Assembly: GCA_946482585.1 (NCBI GenBank)
Contig: CAMLSI010000095.1
Span: 1 to 13,025, forward strand
Direction: 5' to 3'
Source: an uncultured Lysobacteraceae bacterium
GTDB lineage: Bacteria; Pseudomonadota; Gammaproteobacteria; Xanthomonadales; Rhodanobacteraceae
Length of the DNA: 13,025 nt
Part shown: positions 6,921 through 13,025 of the stretch, piece after piece
Layout of the letters: every line of letters starts with the position of its first letter
Numbering within the stretch: position 1 is the first letter of the stretch
Made by a program: the position numbers and the translations under genes
The notes under the pieces: model-generated
Databases searched by the model: none
What the model was told of the DNA's origin: nothing
What the model saw: the letters and a program-made list of their open reading frames with translations, nothing else

Positions 6921-8057
6921 TCAGCGCTTGTCGGCGCGAATCAGCTGCACGGGCGTGCGATCCGGCGCGAAGCCGTCGAGGCGGTTGATGTCGATGGCAT
7001 CGAACTCGGCGACGACGACGTTGCGCGCATCGGTGAGACGGCAGCGCTGCGGCGGCGCCGCCTTCGGCGCGGAGAGGTCGCGCTCGCAGCTGAGCATCGA
7101 GCCGTCGTCGCCGCTGAGGCGATAATTCGCGACCGCGATGAAGCTGGTCGCGCTGAGCCGCAACTGACGCGCGCTGCGCGGCTGTCCGGGCGTTGCGCCG
7201 AGCAGCACCCAGTCGCCTTGCCAGGCGGTGCCGTCGGTGCGTTCGGCGAAGGGCAGGTGAGCCAGCGCGATCACCTGCTGCCTCAGGACCGGCTGGTTGT
7301 CGCCGAGTTCGTAGCGGCCCAGCCAGGCGGTCGCGCGGCCGTTGCCGTCGAAATCGAGCGCGAGCACCGCGTTGTCACCGGCGCGGCGCTCGCCGTCGAC
7401 GCTGTCGCGCGTCGCTGCGACCAGGTCTATCTCGGCCGTGCGTCCGCGCAGGCGTCCCGTGCCGAAGTACCAGATCGCATCGCCGCTGCTGGTGCGGCCG
7501 AGCACGGCGGCGGCGATGGTGTTGCCCTGGATCTCGAAGCTGAAGCCCGTGCCGGCCATCGGGTTGGTCGTATCGTTTTCGGGCAGCGGCCACCAGAGCC
7601 CCGATGACGGTACCGCGCGCGGACCCGGTTGCGGCGCGATCAGCGCGAATCCGCGCAGCTGCGCGGGCGTCGTCGCGCTGTTGGCCGTGGCGACACTGAC
7701 GCGCAGCGGTGTCACCGGCCAGTGCCGGCCGAGCTGCGGCGTGAGATCGACCTCGATATCGAACGGCACGCTCGCGCGGGCGCACAGCGGTTTCTTCGAA
7801 CGCAGCTCGATGCGGAGCTCGCTGCCGTCGAGATGGACGGCGTCGACCGCGGGCAGGCACGGCGTCGGCCAGTTTCCCTGCAGGCGCAGTCGCGGGCGTG
7901 TCGCCGGCGTATCGCTGACGGCCTCGATGCGCAACTCGGGGCTGTCGCTGTACGGGGCCAGCACGGGATCGGACGCCGCCGCGATCGTGCCGGCGATTGC
8001 GCCGCCGATCAGGCCGGCGAAGCGCACTGCACGCGCGAAAACGGACAAAAGTCGCAT
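6921..8057 (-). CDS. Predicted exported protein with a W/Y-rich module
   Basis: I do not recognise a named family for this 378-residue protein. I start it at ATG 8057, which gives a basic, hydrophobic export signal (residues 1-28, ending GTIAAASD); an upstream start would run 46 residues across the divergent promoter region. Residues about 35-140 contain beta-rich sequence with paired cysteines (Cys67, Cys92). Residues 151-211 hold a module beginning GLWWPLPE, continuing GTGFSFEIQGNTIAAAVLG and ending DAIWYFGTGRLRG; it resembles the two modules at the C-terminus of the HExxH protease at 9229-11565. Cys324 and Cys339 may form another disulfide. No catalytic motif is visible. No Shine-Dalgarno sequence precedes the start. 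It is transcribed away from the isocitrate dehydrogenase gene and is probably monocistronic. An extracytoplasmic binding or structural role is the most I can infer. Confidence 0.78.
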   Translation of the reverse strand: MRLLSVFARAVRFAGLIGGAIAGTIAAASDPVLAPYSDSPELRIEAVSDTPATRPRLRLQGNWPTPCLPAVDAVHLDGSELRIELRSKKPLCARASVPFDIEVDLTPQLGRHWPVTPLRVSVATANSATTPAQLRGFALIAPQPGPRAVPSSGLWWPLPENDTTNPMAGTGFSFEIQGNTIAAAVLGRTSSGDAIWYFGTGRLRGRTAEIDLVAATRDSVDGERRAGDNAVLALDFDGNGRATAWLGRYELGDNQPVLRQQVIALAHLPFAERTDGTAWQGDWVLLGATPGQPRSARQLRLSATSFIAVANYRLSGDDGSMLSCERDLSAPKAAPPQRCRLTDARNVVVAEFDAIDINRLDGFAPDRTPVQLIRADKR

Positions 8058-8067
8058 ACGGCGGAGG

Positions 8068-8096
8068 TTGTCCAGGGAAAGGGCATCTCCGATAAT
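8068..8096 (+). promoter_or_regulatory. Candidate sigma-70 promoter of isocitrate dehydrogenase gene
   Basis: TTGTCC (8068-8073), a 17-base spacer and GATAAT (8091-8096, 5 of 6 to TATAAT) lie about 47 bases upstream of the start codon at 8143. Spacing and -10 quality make this the best promoter candidate in the window. GGAG (8131-8134), eight bases before the ATG, is the ribosome binding site. Confidence 0.55.
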
Positions 8097-8121
8097 GCGG
8101 GGTTTCCTCCGTCTCAGACAA
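8092..8121 (-). promoter_or_regulatory. Candidate divergent promoter of the exported-protein gene
   Basis: On the minus strand TTGTCT (8121-8116), an 18-base spacer and CATTAT (8097-8092, 4 of 6 to TATAAT) point toward the gene starting at 8057. The -10 element lies on the same base pairs as the -10 of the plus-strand promoter. Confidence 0.35.
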
Positions 8122-8142
8122 GCCGGCACTGGAGTATCCCCC

Positions 8143-9156
8143 ATGAGCAAGACTATCGCCGTCATTCGCGGCGACGGCATAGGACCGGAAATCATGAACG
8201 CGACGTTGCGCGTTCTCGATGAACTGAAAACCGGATTGAGCTACGAGTTCGTCGACGCCGGCATGGCCGCGCAAGAACGTTGCGGCGAACTGCTGCCGCA
8301 GGCCACGATGGAATCCATCGCGCGCCACCGCGTCGCACTCAAGGGACCTCTGACCACGCCGATCGGCGGCGGGTTCTCCTCGCTCAACGTGGAACTGCGC
8401 AAGCGTTTCGATCTCTACGCCAACGTGCGTCCGGCGATCACGATTCCCGGCACGAAGGCGCGCTACGACGGCATCGATCTGATCACGGTGCGAGAGAACA
8501 CCGAGGGCGCATACGGCTCGGAAGGCCAGACCCTGTCGGAAGACGGCGATACGGCGCACTCGCAGATCAAGGTCACGCGCCGCGGCTCCGAGCGCATCGT
8601 GCGCTACGCGTTCGAACTCGCGCGGCGCCAGGGACGCAAGAAAGTCACCATCGTCCACAAAGCCAACATCATGAAGACCACCTCGGGCCTGTTCCTCAAG
8701 GTCGCGCGCGAAGTGGCCGGCGAATATCCCGAGATCCAGTGCAACGAGATGATCGTCGACAACTGCTGCATGCAGCTCGTCATGAATCCGCAGCAGTTCG
8801 ATGTGATCGTGACGACCAACCTGTTCGGCGACATCATTTCCGATCTCTGCGCCGGCCTCGTCGGCGGTCTCGGCCTCGCGCCGGGCGCGAACATCGGCAC
8901 CGAGGCGGCGATCTTCGAAGCCGTGCACGGCTCGGCGCCGGACATCGCCGGGAAGGGCGTCGCCAATCCCTGCGCGTTGCTGTTGGCCGCGTGCCAGATG
9001 CTCGGCCATCTGGGGCTCGAAGATCAGGCGCAGCGCGTGCGTGCGGCGATCCGCGACGTCGTCGGCCGCAAGGACCGCGTCACGCCGGATCTCGGCGGCA
9101 GCGGCAGCACCGAGACGTTCGCCGATGCGCTGATCGAGAGCCTGCGCAAAACCTGA
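8143..9156 (+). CDS. NAD-dependent isocitrate dehydrogenase
   Basis: Cytoplasmic TCA-cycle enzyme of 337 residues that oxidises isocitrate to 2-oxoglutarate. The fold family is shown by IRGDGIGPEI (8-17), the substrate loop SSLNVELRKRFDLYANVRP (79-97; Ser80, Asn82, Arg86, Arg96), Arg118 in VRENTEGAYG, HKANIMK (172-178, Lys173), and the metal aspartates Asp206, Asp230 and Asp234. Ser80/Asn82 and HKANIMK favour isocitrate over isopropylmalate. In the adenosine pocket HGSAPDIAGKGVANP (262-276) the Asp267 and the absence of the Lys/Tyr pair of NADP enzymes argue for NAD. The short length fits the roughly 335-residue NAD enzymes of Xanthomonadales and unlike E. coli Icd (416). ATG 8143 has GGAG eight bases upstream. 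It stands alone between a strong promoter candidate and a terminator. Homoisocitrate or tartrate dehydrogenase is an unlikely alternative. Confidence 0.9.
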   Translation: MSKTIAVIRGDGIGPEIMNATLRVLDELKTGLSYEFVDAGMAAQERCGELLPQATMESIARHRVALKGPLTTPIGGGFSSLNVELRKRFDLYANVRPAITIPGTKARYDGIDLITVRENTEGAYGSEGQTLSEDGDTAHSQIKVTRRGSERIVRYAFELARRQGRKKVTIVHKANIMKTTSGLFLKVAREVAGEYPEIQCNEMIVDNCCMQLVMNPQQFDVIVTTNLFGDIISDLCAGLVGGLGLAPGANIGTEAAIFEAVHGSAPDIAGKGVANPCALLLAACQMLGHLGLEDQAQRVRAAIRDVVGRKDRVTPDLGGSGSTETFADALIESLRKT

Positions 9157-9179
9157 AGCGGGTTCTCGCGATGAATCGG

Positions 9180-9212
9180 AACGGCGTGTCGTTGGACACG
9201 CCGTTTTTTTTT
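9180..9212 (+). terminator. Intrinsic terminator after isocitrate dehydrogenase gene
   Basis: ACGGCGTGTC (9181-9190) pairs perfectly with GACACGCCGT (9195-9204) around the loop GTTG, with one further A-T pair, and runs into nine T residues (9204-9212). It is placed 24 bases after the stop codon. On the minus strand the same hairpin is not followed by a T-run, so it would only weakly stop transcripts from the convergent protease operon. Confidence 0.93.
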
Positions 9213-9228
9213 GCCAGCCGCTAAACGC

Positions 9229-11565
9229 TCACTGTCCTGCGGGCGCCGACAGCAGCGTGAGCGGCACGTCGTCGCGACGGAAGTCCGCAACGCCCGGAAT
9301 GCTGATCGAAATGCTCACGCGATTCGCGCCGTCCGCGGGTTCGACGCGCGTGGGCTGCGTGAGCTTGAGCTGGATCGTGCCGATCGTGCGGACCTGCGTC
9401 GGTCCCGCCGGTGCCGCGCAGGTGCGGCAGTAGCCGGACGCGACTTCGTTGAGCGTGAGGACCGGCGTATTCGCCAGGTTGACATCGGCGAGCGCCGTGA
9501 TCGCCCAGCGCGAGCGGCCCTGCAGATCGGGGTAGTAGACGACGGCGACGAGCTGGCTCTGGCCGGCGGCGCCCTTGATGCTCAGGAGCTCCATGCCCCA
9601 GCCGAGGTCGTTGCCGTTGCCGCTATACCAGTGGCCCGAGAAATCCGGCGCGGTATGCGCGCTCGCCAGCACGGCCGGCTCGATGCACCAGGTATCGCGT
9701 TCGCTGCGGATGCTCCACTTCATGACGGCGAGCGCGCCGGCGCCGCTGCGGCTTGCACTGCGGCAGGCGGGCGATTGTGCCGCCTGGTTGAAGTCGATGA
9801 ACAACTGTCCGGCCGAGGTGCGGTCGAGTTCGGTGCGACGCGACGCGGCGTTGTAGCGCAGGCGCATCAGCGCGATGCCGTTGGCCTGTTTTGCACCGAT
9901 GAACTTGCCGTCGATGAGACGGCCGAGGCCGAGGTAATACTCGGGCAGGTTGTCCGCTTCAAAGGTGTAGAAAATTACAAAGTACAGATCTCCGTTGACG
10001 GCGTCGCGTGCGTACAGCTGGAAGTCGAGGCCGTGGCCGCCGCGCGTGCGGTCGTACCAGTTGCCGGCGACGGGTACCGCATACACGGGTGCAGGTGCGT
10101 CGTCGTTGGACCAGCCCAGCGCGTTGAGCATCGGCAGCGCGAGGCCGAGATCGCGGTTCGACAGGCCGCTGTCGTAGGCGTTCATGAGGTCGCCGGGCTG
10201 CACCGTGTGGGACAGCGTCGATCCTGGCAGGGTCGTGCACGGATCGGTCGGCGCGTCGCGCTCGCACGGTGTGAACAGCGGCGGGAAATTGTCGGGTATG
10301 GGTTCGTTGCGCTTCTCGTTGCGCGGCGAAGTCACTGCCTCCATGCCGGACCAGCGCACCGCATCCGGCGCGACCAGTGCCGCGGCGCGTTCCGCATCCG
10401 TCGTATCGATGCCGAGGAAGGGCTTGTAGGTGCGCGCCGGCGCATTCACGAGGGCGAGCTGACGGCTGAACGCATCGTCGTAGGAGAGTCCGTTCGATGC
10501 GCGCGCACGCGCACCGAGGGGTGCGGCATCGTTGTCGGGATCGACGTTGACGACGCTGAGGAAGCCGAGTCCGTGCGTCAGCTCGTGCATCGTCGTCGTC
10601 ACGAAGTCGATGGATCGCTCCGGCTTGTTGGTGCCGGTGAAGCCGTAATAGAACGGCGCGCCGATGATGTTGACCGGCGGGTCGAGGTCACTGTTGAACG
10701 TCGCTTCGATGTCGAAGGCCGAGTTGCATTCGTTGCTGAACGTCGCGCACTGCGGCCCGCCGCTGCGGCGGACCATCTCGGTCACCGAATACCAGGTGTA
10801 CTTGTCCGGCAGCCAGGGGACGCCAAAATCGGCGCTGTCGAAGATGTAGGCGGTAGGCCCGGCGAACGCGATGCGCGCGCCGTCCGTGCGGCTGCCGCCG
10901 AGCGGCTGCCAGCAGGCACTGACGCGCAATCCCACCGGCAGCTTGAGCTGCGACGCGAGCAGCTGTCCCGCCTGGGCGAGGGCATTGCGGCGTTGTTCGC
11001 CGAGCGTCGTTCCCGAATTGCCGTCGACGGGTGTTGTTGCGGTCGTATCGAACCAGGCGTCGCGCACACAGCCGTCGCTGCCGGAATAGAAGAATTCGAT
11101 GCCCGCCTGCGGCACGGTGCTGCGCAGCGTAGCCGTCAACGTGAGGTTCTGCGCGCCATTGGTCTGATTCAACAGCGCGATGTACCAGCGGCCGGCGCGC
11201 AACGGAATCGTGCTCGACTTCTGCACGATCACGCTTTCGTCGCCGTTGGGGCTGAGACCCCAGTAGTGCGCATAGTCGAGAAACAGATCGGCGTCCGGTG
11301 TCGCGCCTTCGTTCGCCGTCGCGTCCGCGAACGGGGTGCCGTAGCGCAGCACGAAGTCGACGTCGTCGTTGCTCTGGTTGTCGAGCTGCACTTGCAGCTG
11401 CGCGTCGTTGGCGCCGACGTCGATGTAGTACGAGGTCGAAAAGCTCGAGCCAGGAATCAGCAGGCCGACAGGCTGCCCGCTCTGCAGGCCTATCGTGGGT
11501 GCGGCCGTTGCCGCGCCGGCGAATGTTGCGGCGATCGCGGCGACCGCGAGAAGGCGCGCGATCAT
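9229..11565 (-). CDS. Secreted HExxH metalloprotease with PPC-like and W/Y-rich domains
   Basis: Predicted extracellular zinc protease of 778 residues. ATG 11565 gives a clean signal peptide (MIARLLAVAAIAATFAGAATAA). Residues about 38-150 look like a bacterial pre-peptidase C-terminal (PPC) domain, ending AGRWYIALLNQTNGAQNLTL. The catalytic core carries HELTHGLGF (327-335) after DFVTTTM; the usual metzincin third histidine at +10 is Ser337, so the third ligand must lie elsewhere. GDLMNAYDSGLSNRDLGLAL (458-477) resembles the Met-turn and following segment of such proteases. Paired cysteines (166/218, 273/280, 434/443) suggest disulfides. Two W/Y-rich modules follow: 498-600 (GNWYDRTRGGHGLDFQLYA) and 640-740 (GHWYSGNGNDLGWGMELLS). 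The start overlaps the stop of the small secreted protein upstream (ATGA), and thiD lies further up. Substrate unknown. Protease assignment is by motif, not by a named family. Confidence 0.85.
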   Translation of the reverse strand: MIARLLAVAAIAATFAGAATAAPTIGLQSGQPVGLLIPGSSFSTSYYIDVGANDAQLQVQLDNQSNDDVDFVLRYGTPFADATANEGATPDADLFLDYAHYWGLSPNGDESVIVQKSSTIPLRAGRWYIALLNQTNGAQNLTLTATLRSTVPQAGIEFFYSGSDGCVRDAWFDTTATTPVDGNSGTTLGEQRRNALAQAGQLLASQLKLPVGLRVSACWQPLGGSRTDGARIAFAGPTAYIFDSADFGVPWLPDKYTWYSVTEMVRRSGGPQCATFSNECNSAFDIEATFNSDLDPPVNIIGAPFYYGFTGTNKPERSIDFVTTTMHELTHGLGFLSVVNVDPDNDAAPLGARARASNGLSYDDAFSRQLALVNAPARTYKPFLGIDTTDAERAAALVAPDAVRWSGMEAVTSPRNEKRNEPIPDNFPPLFTPCERDAPTDPCTTLPGSTLSHTVQPGDLMNAYDSGLSNRDLGLALPMLNALGWSNDDAPAPVYAVPVAGNWYDRTRGGHGLDFQLYARDAVNGDLYFVIFYTFEADNLPEYYLGLGRLIDGKFIGAKQANGIALMRLRYNAASRRTELDRTSAGQLFIDFNQAAQSPACRSASRSGAGALAVMKWSIRSERDTWCIEPAVLASAHTAPDFSGHWYSGNGNDLGWGMELLSIKGAAGQSQLVAVVYYPDLQGRSRWAITALADVNLANTPVLTLNEVASGYCRTCAAPAGPTQVRTIGTIQLKLTQPTRVEPADGANRVSISISIPGVADFRRDDVPLTLLSAPAGQ

Positions 11566-11843
11566 CGCTGCGGTCCCGGCAGGTTGCGCGCGTCCGCATC
11601 GCGCAGGCGCGGATTCGGCACTTCGCGGCACTTGATCTCGAGGCGGCCGTCGCTCGTCGGCACGACCTGCGTTTCGCTGACCAGCGGCGCTGCAATCGTC
11701 TGTGCGAGCGGCGAGCGCATCACCGGACCGTTCTTGGCCGCCGCGGCATTCTTGCCGCCGGCGAGCGGCCGGAAGTCGGGTTGCGCGGCGACCGCGGCGG
11801 GTAGCGCCGTCAGCAATGCGCCGAACAGGAGGGTCTTTCGCAT
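11562..11843 (-). CDS. Small secreted protein coupled to the HExxH protease
   Basis: I do not recognise this 93-residue protein. ATG 11843 gives a signal peptide (MRKTLLFGALLTALPAAVAA, cleavage before Gln21), and an AGGA sequence lies about eight bases upstream of it. The mature part is about 73 residues: an Ala/Lys/Asn-rich stretch, then SETQVVPTSDGRLEIKCREVPNP and a charged, Arg/Asp-rich end. It has a single cysteine (Cys72), so no internal disulfide. Its TGA overlaps the ATG of the protease gene, so the two are translated together. Small exported partners of secreted proteases often act as inhibitors, chaperones or adaptors; any of these is only inference. It follows thiD after 16 bases and probably shares its transcript. 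Longer upstream starts would overlap thiD and lose the signal peptide. Confidence 0.75.
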   Translation of the reverse strand: MRKTLLFGALLTALPAAVAAQPDFRPLAGGKNAAAAKNGPVMRSPLAQTIAAPLVSETQVVPTSDGRLEIKCREVPNPRLRDADARNLPGPQR

Positions 11844-11859
11844 GGCAATCGTCCTTTGC

Positions 11860-12684
11860 TCAGGGCGCGGCGCCCCGGCGCCGCAGTCGCACGGAAACCC
11901 CGTGGTCGAGTACGTCGATGGTACTGCGGCCGGGTCGGTATGCCGCGTCCAGTGCCGCATGCACGTAGTCCGTCGCGGCGGCGCAGGCGGCGATCACATC
12001 GAGCCCGCGCGCGAGGTTGGCGGTGATCGCCGCGGCGAGCGTGCAGCCGGTCCCATGGCCGTTGCGCGCGAGGCGCGGATGCACGAACTCGTGGCGGTCG
12101 CCGTCGACATAGAGCCGATCGACCACCTCGGCGCTGCGTTGATGACCGCCCTTGATCAGGACTGCACCCGCACCGTCCGCGATCAGGTCGGCGGCGATGC
12201 GATCGAAATCGCCGGCGCGACGAATCGCGCGACCGCCGAGAGCGGCGGCCTCGGGCAGGTTCGGCGTCACGAGTCGCGCGAGCGGCAGCAGGTGTTCGCG
12301 CAGGGCGGAAACGGCCGCGTTCTCGAGCAGCGCCGCGCCGCTGGTGGCGATCATGACCGGGTCCATGACATAGGTCGCCGTTGCATCGCGCATCCCTCGC
12401 GCGACCGCGCGGATCGTGCGCGCGTCGGCAAGCATGCCGGTTTTCCAGGCGGCGACCGGGAAGTCGTCGCGCACGGCCTCGATCTGCGCGCGGATCAGAC
12501 GGGCGGGCAGCGACAGCACTGCGGTCACGGCACGGGTGTTCTGCGCGGTCACGGCCGTGATCACGCTGGTGCCGTGCACGCCATGGGCATGGAAGGTCTT
12601 CAGGTCGGCCTGTATGCCGGCGCCGCCGCCGGAGTCGGAGCCGGCCACGGTGAGCACGCAGGGTCGCGTAACGGGTGTGGGCAT
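11860..12684 (-). CDS. thiD: Hydroxymethylpyrimidine/phosphomethylpyrimidine kinase ThiD
   Basis: Cytoplasmic ribokinase-fold enzyme of 274 residues that phosphorylates hydroxymethylpyrimidine and its monophosphate to HMP-PP for thiamine synthesis. Diagnostic motifs are [16 protein letters not shown] (14-29), AWKTGMLAD (79-87), [10 protein letters not shown] (107-116), [11 protein letters not shown] (139-149) and [12 protein letters not shown] (209-220), with the anion-hole/catalytic Cys214. Length is normal for ThiD. ATG 12684 has AGGA nine bases upstream; the further upstream start at 12822 would cross the divergent promoter region and add non-family residues. It is the first gene of the apparent thiD, small secreted protein, protease run, an unusual partnership for a vitamin gene. 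No thiamine pyrophosphate riboswitch consensus (CUGAGA box or the GCGNAGGGA arm) is present upstream. The RBS lies in a hairpin loop. Secure. Confidence 0.95.
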   Translation of the reverse strand: MPTPVTRPCVLTVAGSDSGGGAGIQADLKTFHAHGVHGTSVITAVTAQNTRAVTAVLSLPARLIRAQIEAVRDDFPVAAWKTGMLADARTIRAVARGMRDATATYVMDPVMIATSGAALLENAAVSALREHLLPLARLVTPNLPEAAALGGRAIRRAGDFDRIAADLIADGAGAVLIKGGHQRSAEVVDRLYVDGDRHEFVHPRLARNGHGTGCTLAAAITANLARGLDVIAACAAATDYVHAALDAAYRPGRSTIDVLDHGVSVRLRRRGAAP

Positions 12685-12704
12685 CTGTTGTAATCCTGCA
12701 ACAG
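12685..12704 (-). promoter_or_regulatory. Hairpin presenting the thiD ribosome binding site
   Basis: Directly before the thiD ATG the minus strand reads CTGTTG-CAGGATTA-CAACAG, a 6-bp perfect stem with an 8-base loop that contains the AGGA Shine-Dalgarno sequence. The stem abuts the start codon. It could keep the RBS exposed or be a protein or ligand target. The dyad is certain; its role is inferred. Confidence 0.45.
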
Positions 12705-12716
12705 GGATGTCGTCGC

Positions 12717-12745
12717 GACGGTCATGTTCTACGCAAATGACCGTC
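12717..12745. promoter_or_regulatory. Perfect 9-bp inverted repeat, possible operator
   Basis: GACGGTCAT (12717-12725) is repeated in inverse as ATGACCGTC (12737-12745), with 11 bases between, so the half-site centres are 20 bp apart, as expected for a dimeric regulator. It lies between the divergent thiD and the gene at the right edge, 33 bases upstream of the thiD start. If it is transcribed it could instead form a leader hairpin. Confidence 0.45.
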
Positions 12746-12846
12746 AGAACTCGCAAATCGGTAGTGTTGCGTACTTGACGCGGTGTTGCGTTATTGCCAA
12801 ACTCCGCGCCGACAGTCACCACAAGCCATGGAACACGCGGCAGGTC

Positions 12847-13025
12847 ATGTACCGGGCAAACGCAACAGCAGCGTTGAGGAAGTCGATGGGAGCGATCAGT
12901 TTTGGCCTGACGCTCCCTTTCTATTTTCTCGCTCCGGCAGTCCTGGCCCAGGTCGGCGGTGATTCCGTCATGCAGCGCTGGCAGGAGTATGCCCGCCAGA
13001 GCATCCAGCCCGACTTCTCCTGGGC
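12847..13025 (+). CDS. Exported protein, 5' part only
   Basis: An open frame runs from ATG 12847 to the right edge (59 codons) and continues outside the window. It encodes a probable signal peptide: a basic start with LRK at 10-12, a hydrophobic core SFGLTLPFYFLAPAVL and cleavage near LAQ, then mature GGDSVMQRWQEYARQSI. A second ATG at 12886 has the better Shine-Dalgarno sequence (GAGGA, 12876-12880, five bases upstream) but gives a signal without a positively charged end; I prefer 12847 for that reason, with little confidence between the two. Another ATG at 12828 in a different frame stops after 50 codons. It is divergent from thiD. TTGACG at 12775-12780 may be part of its promoter, but no good -10 follows. 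Too little is visible to assign a function. Confidence 0.7.
   Translation, partial: MYRANATAALRKSMGAISFGLTLPFYFLAPAVLAQVGGDSVMQRWQEYARQSIQPDFSW

Noticed and set aside
6914..6923. Possible terminator between the convergent AhpD-like and exported-protein genes
   Set aside because: The gap is four bases and no hairpin with a T-run is visible on either strand.
9211..12693. Open frame of 1160 codons on the plus strand, opposite the protease, small protein and thiD
   Set aside because: It is antisense to three well-supported genes, has an Arg/Ala/His-rich composition without domains, and is the expected shadow of strong GC3 bias.
12685..12846. Thiamine pyrophosphate riboswitch upstream of thiD
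   Set aside because: I looked for the CUGAGA box and the conserved GCGNAGGGA arm on the thiD strand and found neither.
12828..12980. Short open frame starting at ATG 12828
   Set aside because: It ends after 50 codons, has no signal or domain, and overlaps the frame that encodes a convincing signal peptide.

Overview
The window is GC-rich, densely packed bacterial DNA with strong G/C bias at third codon positions. Gene content suggests a gammaproteobacterium near Xanthomonadales/Lysobacteraceae-Rhodanobacteraceae: a phoB-phoR-ppk1 cluster, a BepA-type M48 protease, a short NAD-type isocitrate dehydrogenase, and secreted proteins carrying a tryptophan/tyrosine-rich module that I associate with that order. 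The lineage is inferred from gene content, not from a marker gene. I see no rRNA, tRNA, CRISPR array, insertion sequence or prophage gene.

Region 1 (1-4407, minus strand) is a phosphate-starvation and polyphosphate operon read right to left: phoB, phoR, a PstS-like periplasmic binding protein, and ppk1 (cut by the left edge after its catalytic histidine). phoR/pstS-like and pstS-like/ppk1 are joined by 4-bp ATGA overlaps, so sensing, phosphate binding and polyphosphate synthesis look co-translated. A Pho-box-like promoter candidate lies just upstream of phoB, inside the 3' end of the next gene.

Region 2 (4372-6054, minus) encodes a secreted BepA-like M48 metalloprotease/TPR protein for outer-membrane quality control. 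Its last ~23 codons run through an intrinsic terminator and lose the normal GC3 bias, which suggests stop-codon loss. The 215 bases at 6055-6269 hold only a candidate promoter and the grxC leader.

Region 3 (6188-6916, plus) is a two-gene redox unit: glutaredoxin 3 joined by an ATGA overlap to an AhpD-like CxxC peroxidase-family protein. It converges, with a 4-base gap, on a predicted secreted protein (6921-8057, minus). That gene in turn diverges from the NAD-dependent isocitrate dehydrogenase gene (8143-9156, plus); the two promoter candidates share their -10 region. The dehydrogenase gene ends in a perfect hairpin plus T-run terminator.

Region 4 (9229-12684, minus) is transcribed right to left: thiD, then a 93-aa secreted protein of unknown function, then a 778-aa secreted HExxH protease. 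The last two overlap by ATGA. The leader of thiD contains a hairpin that places the ribosome binding site in its loop, and a 9-bp perfect dyad further upstream. A divergent, exported protein gene begins at 12847 (or 12886) and runs off the right edge.

The strongest candidates for something new are the small protein coupled to the HExxH protease, the W/Y-rich module shared by two exported proteins of the window, the PstS-like gene inside phoBR-ppk1 without transporter genes, and the grxC-AhpD couple.
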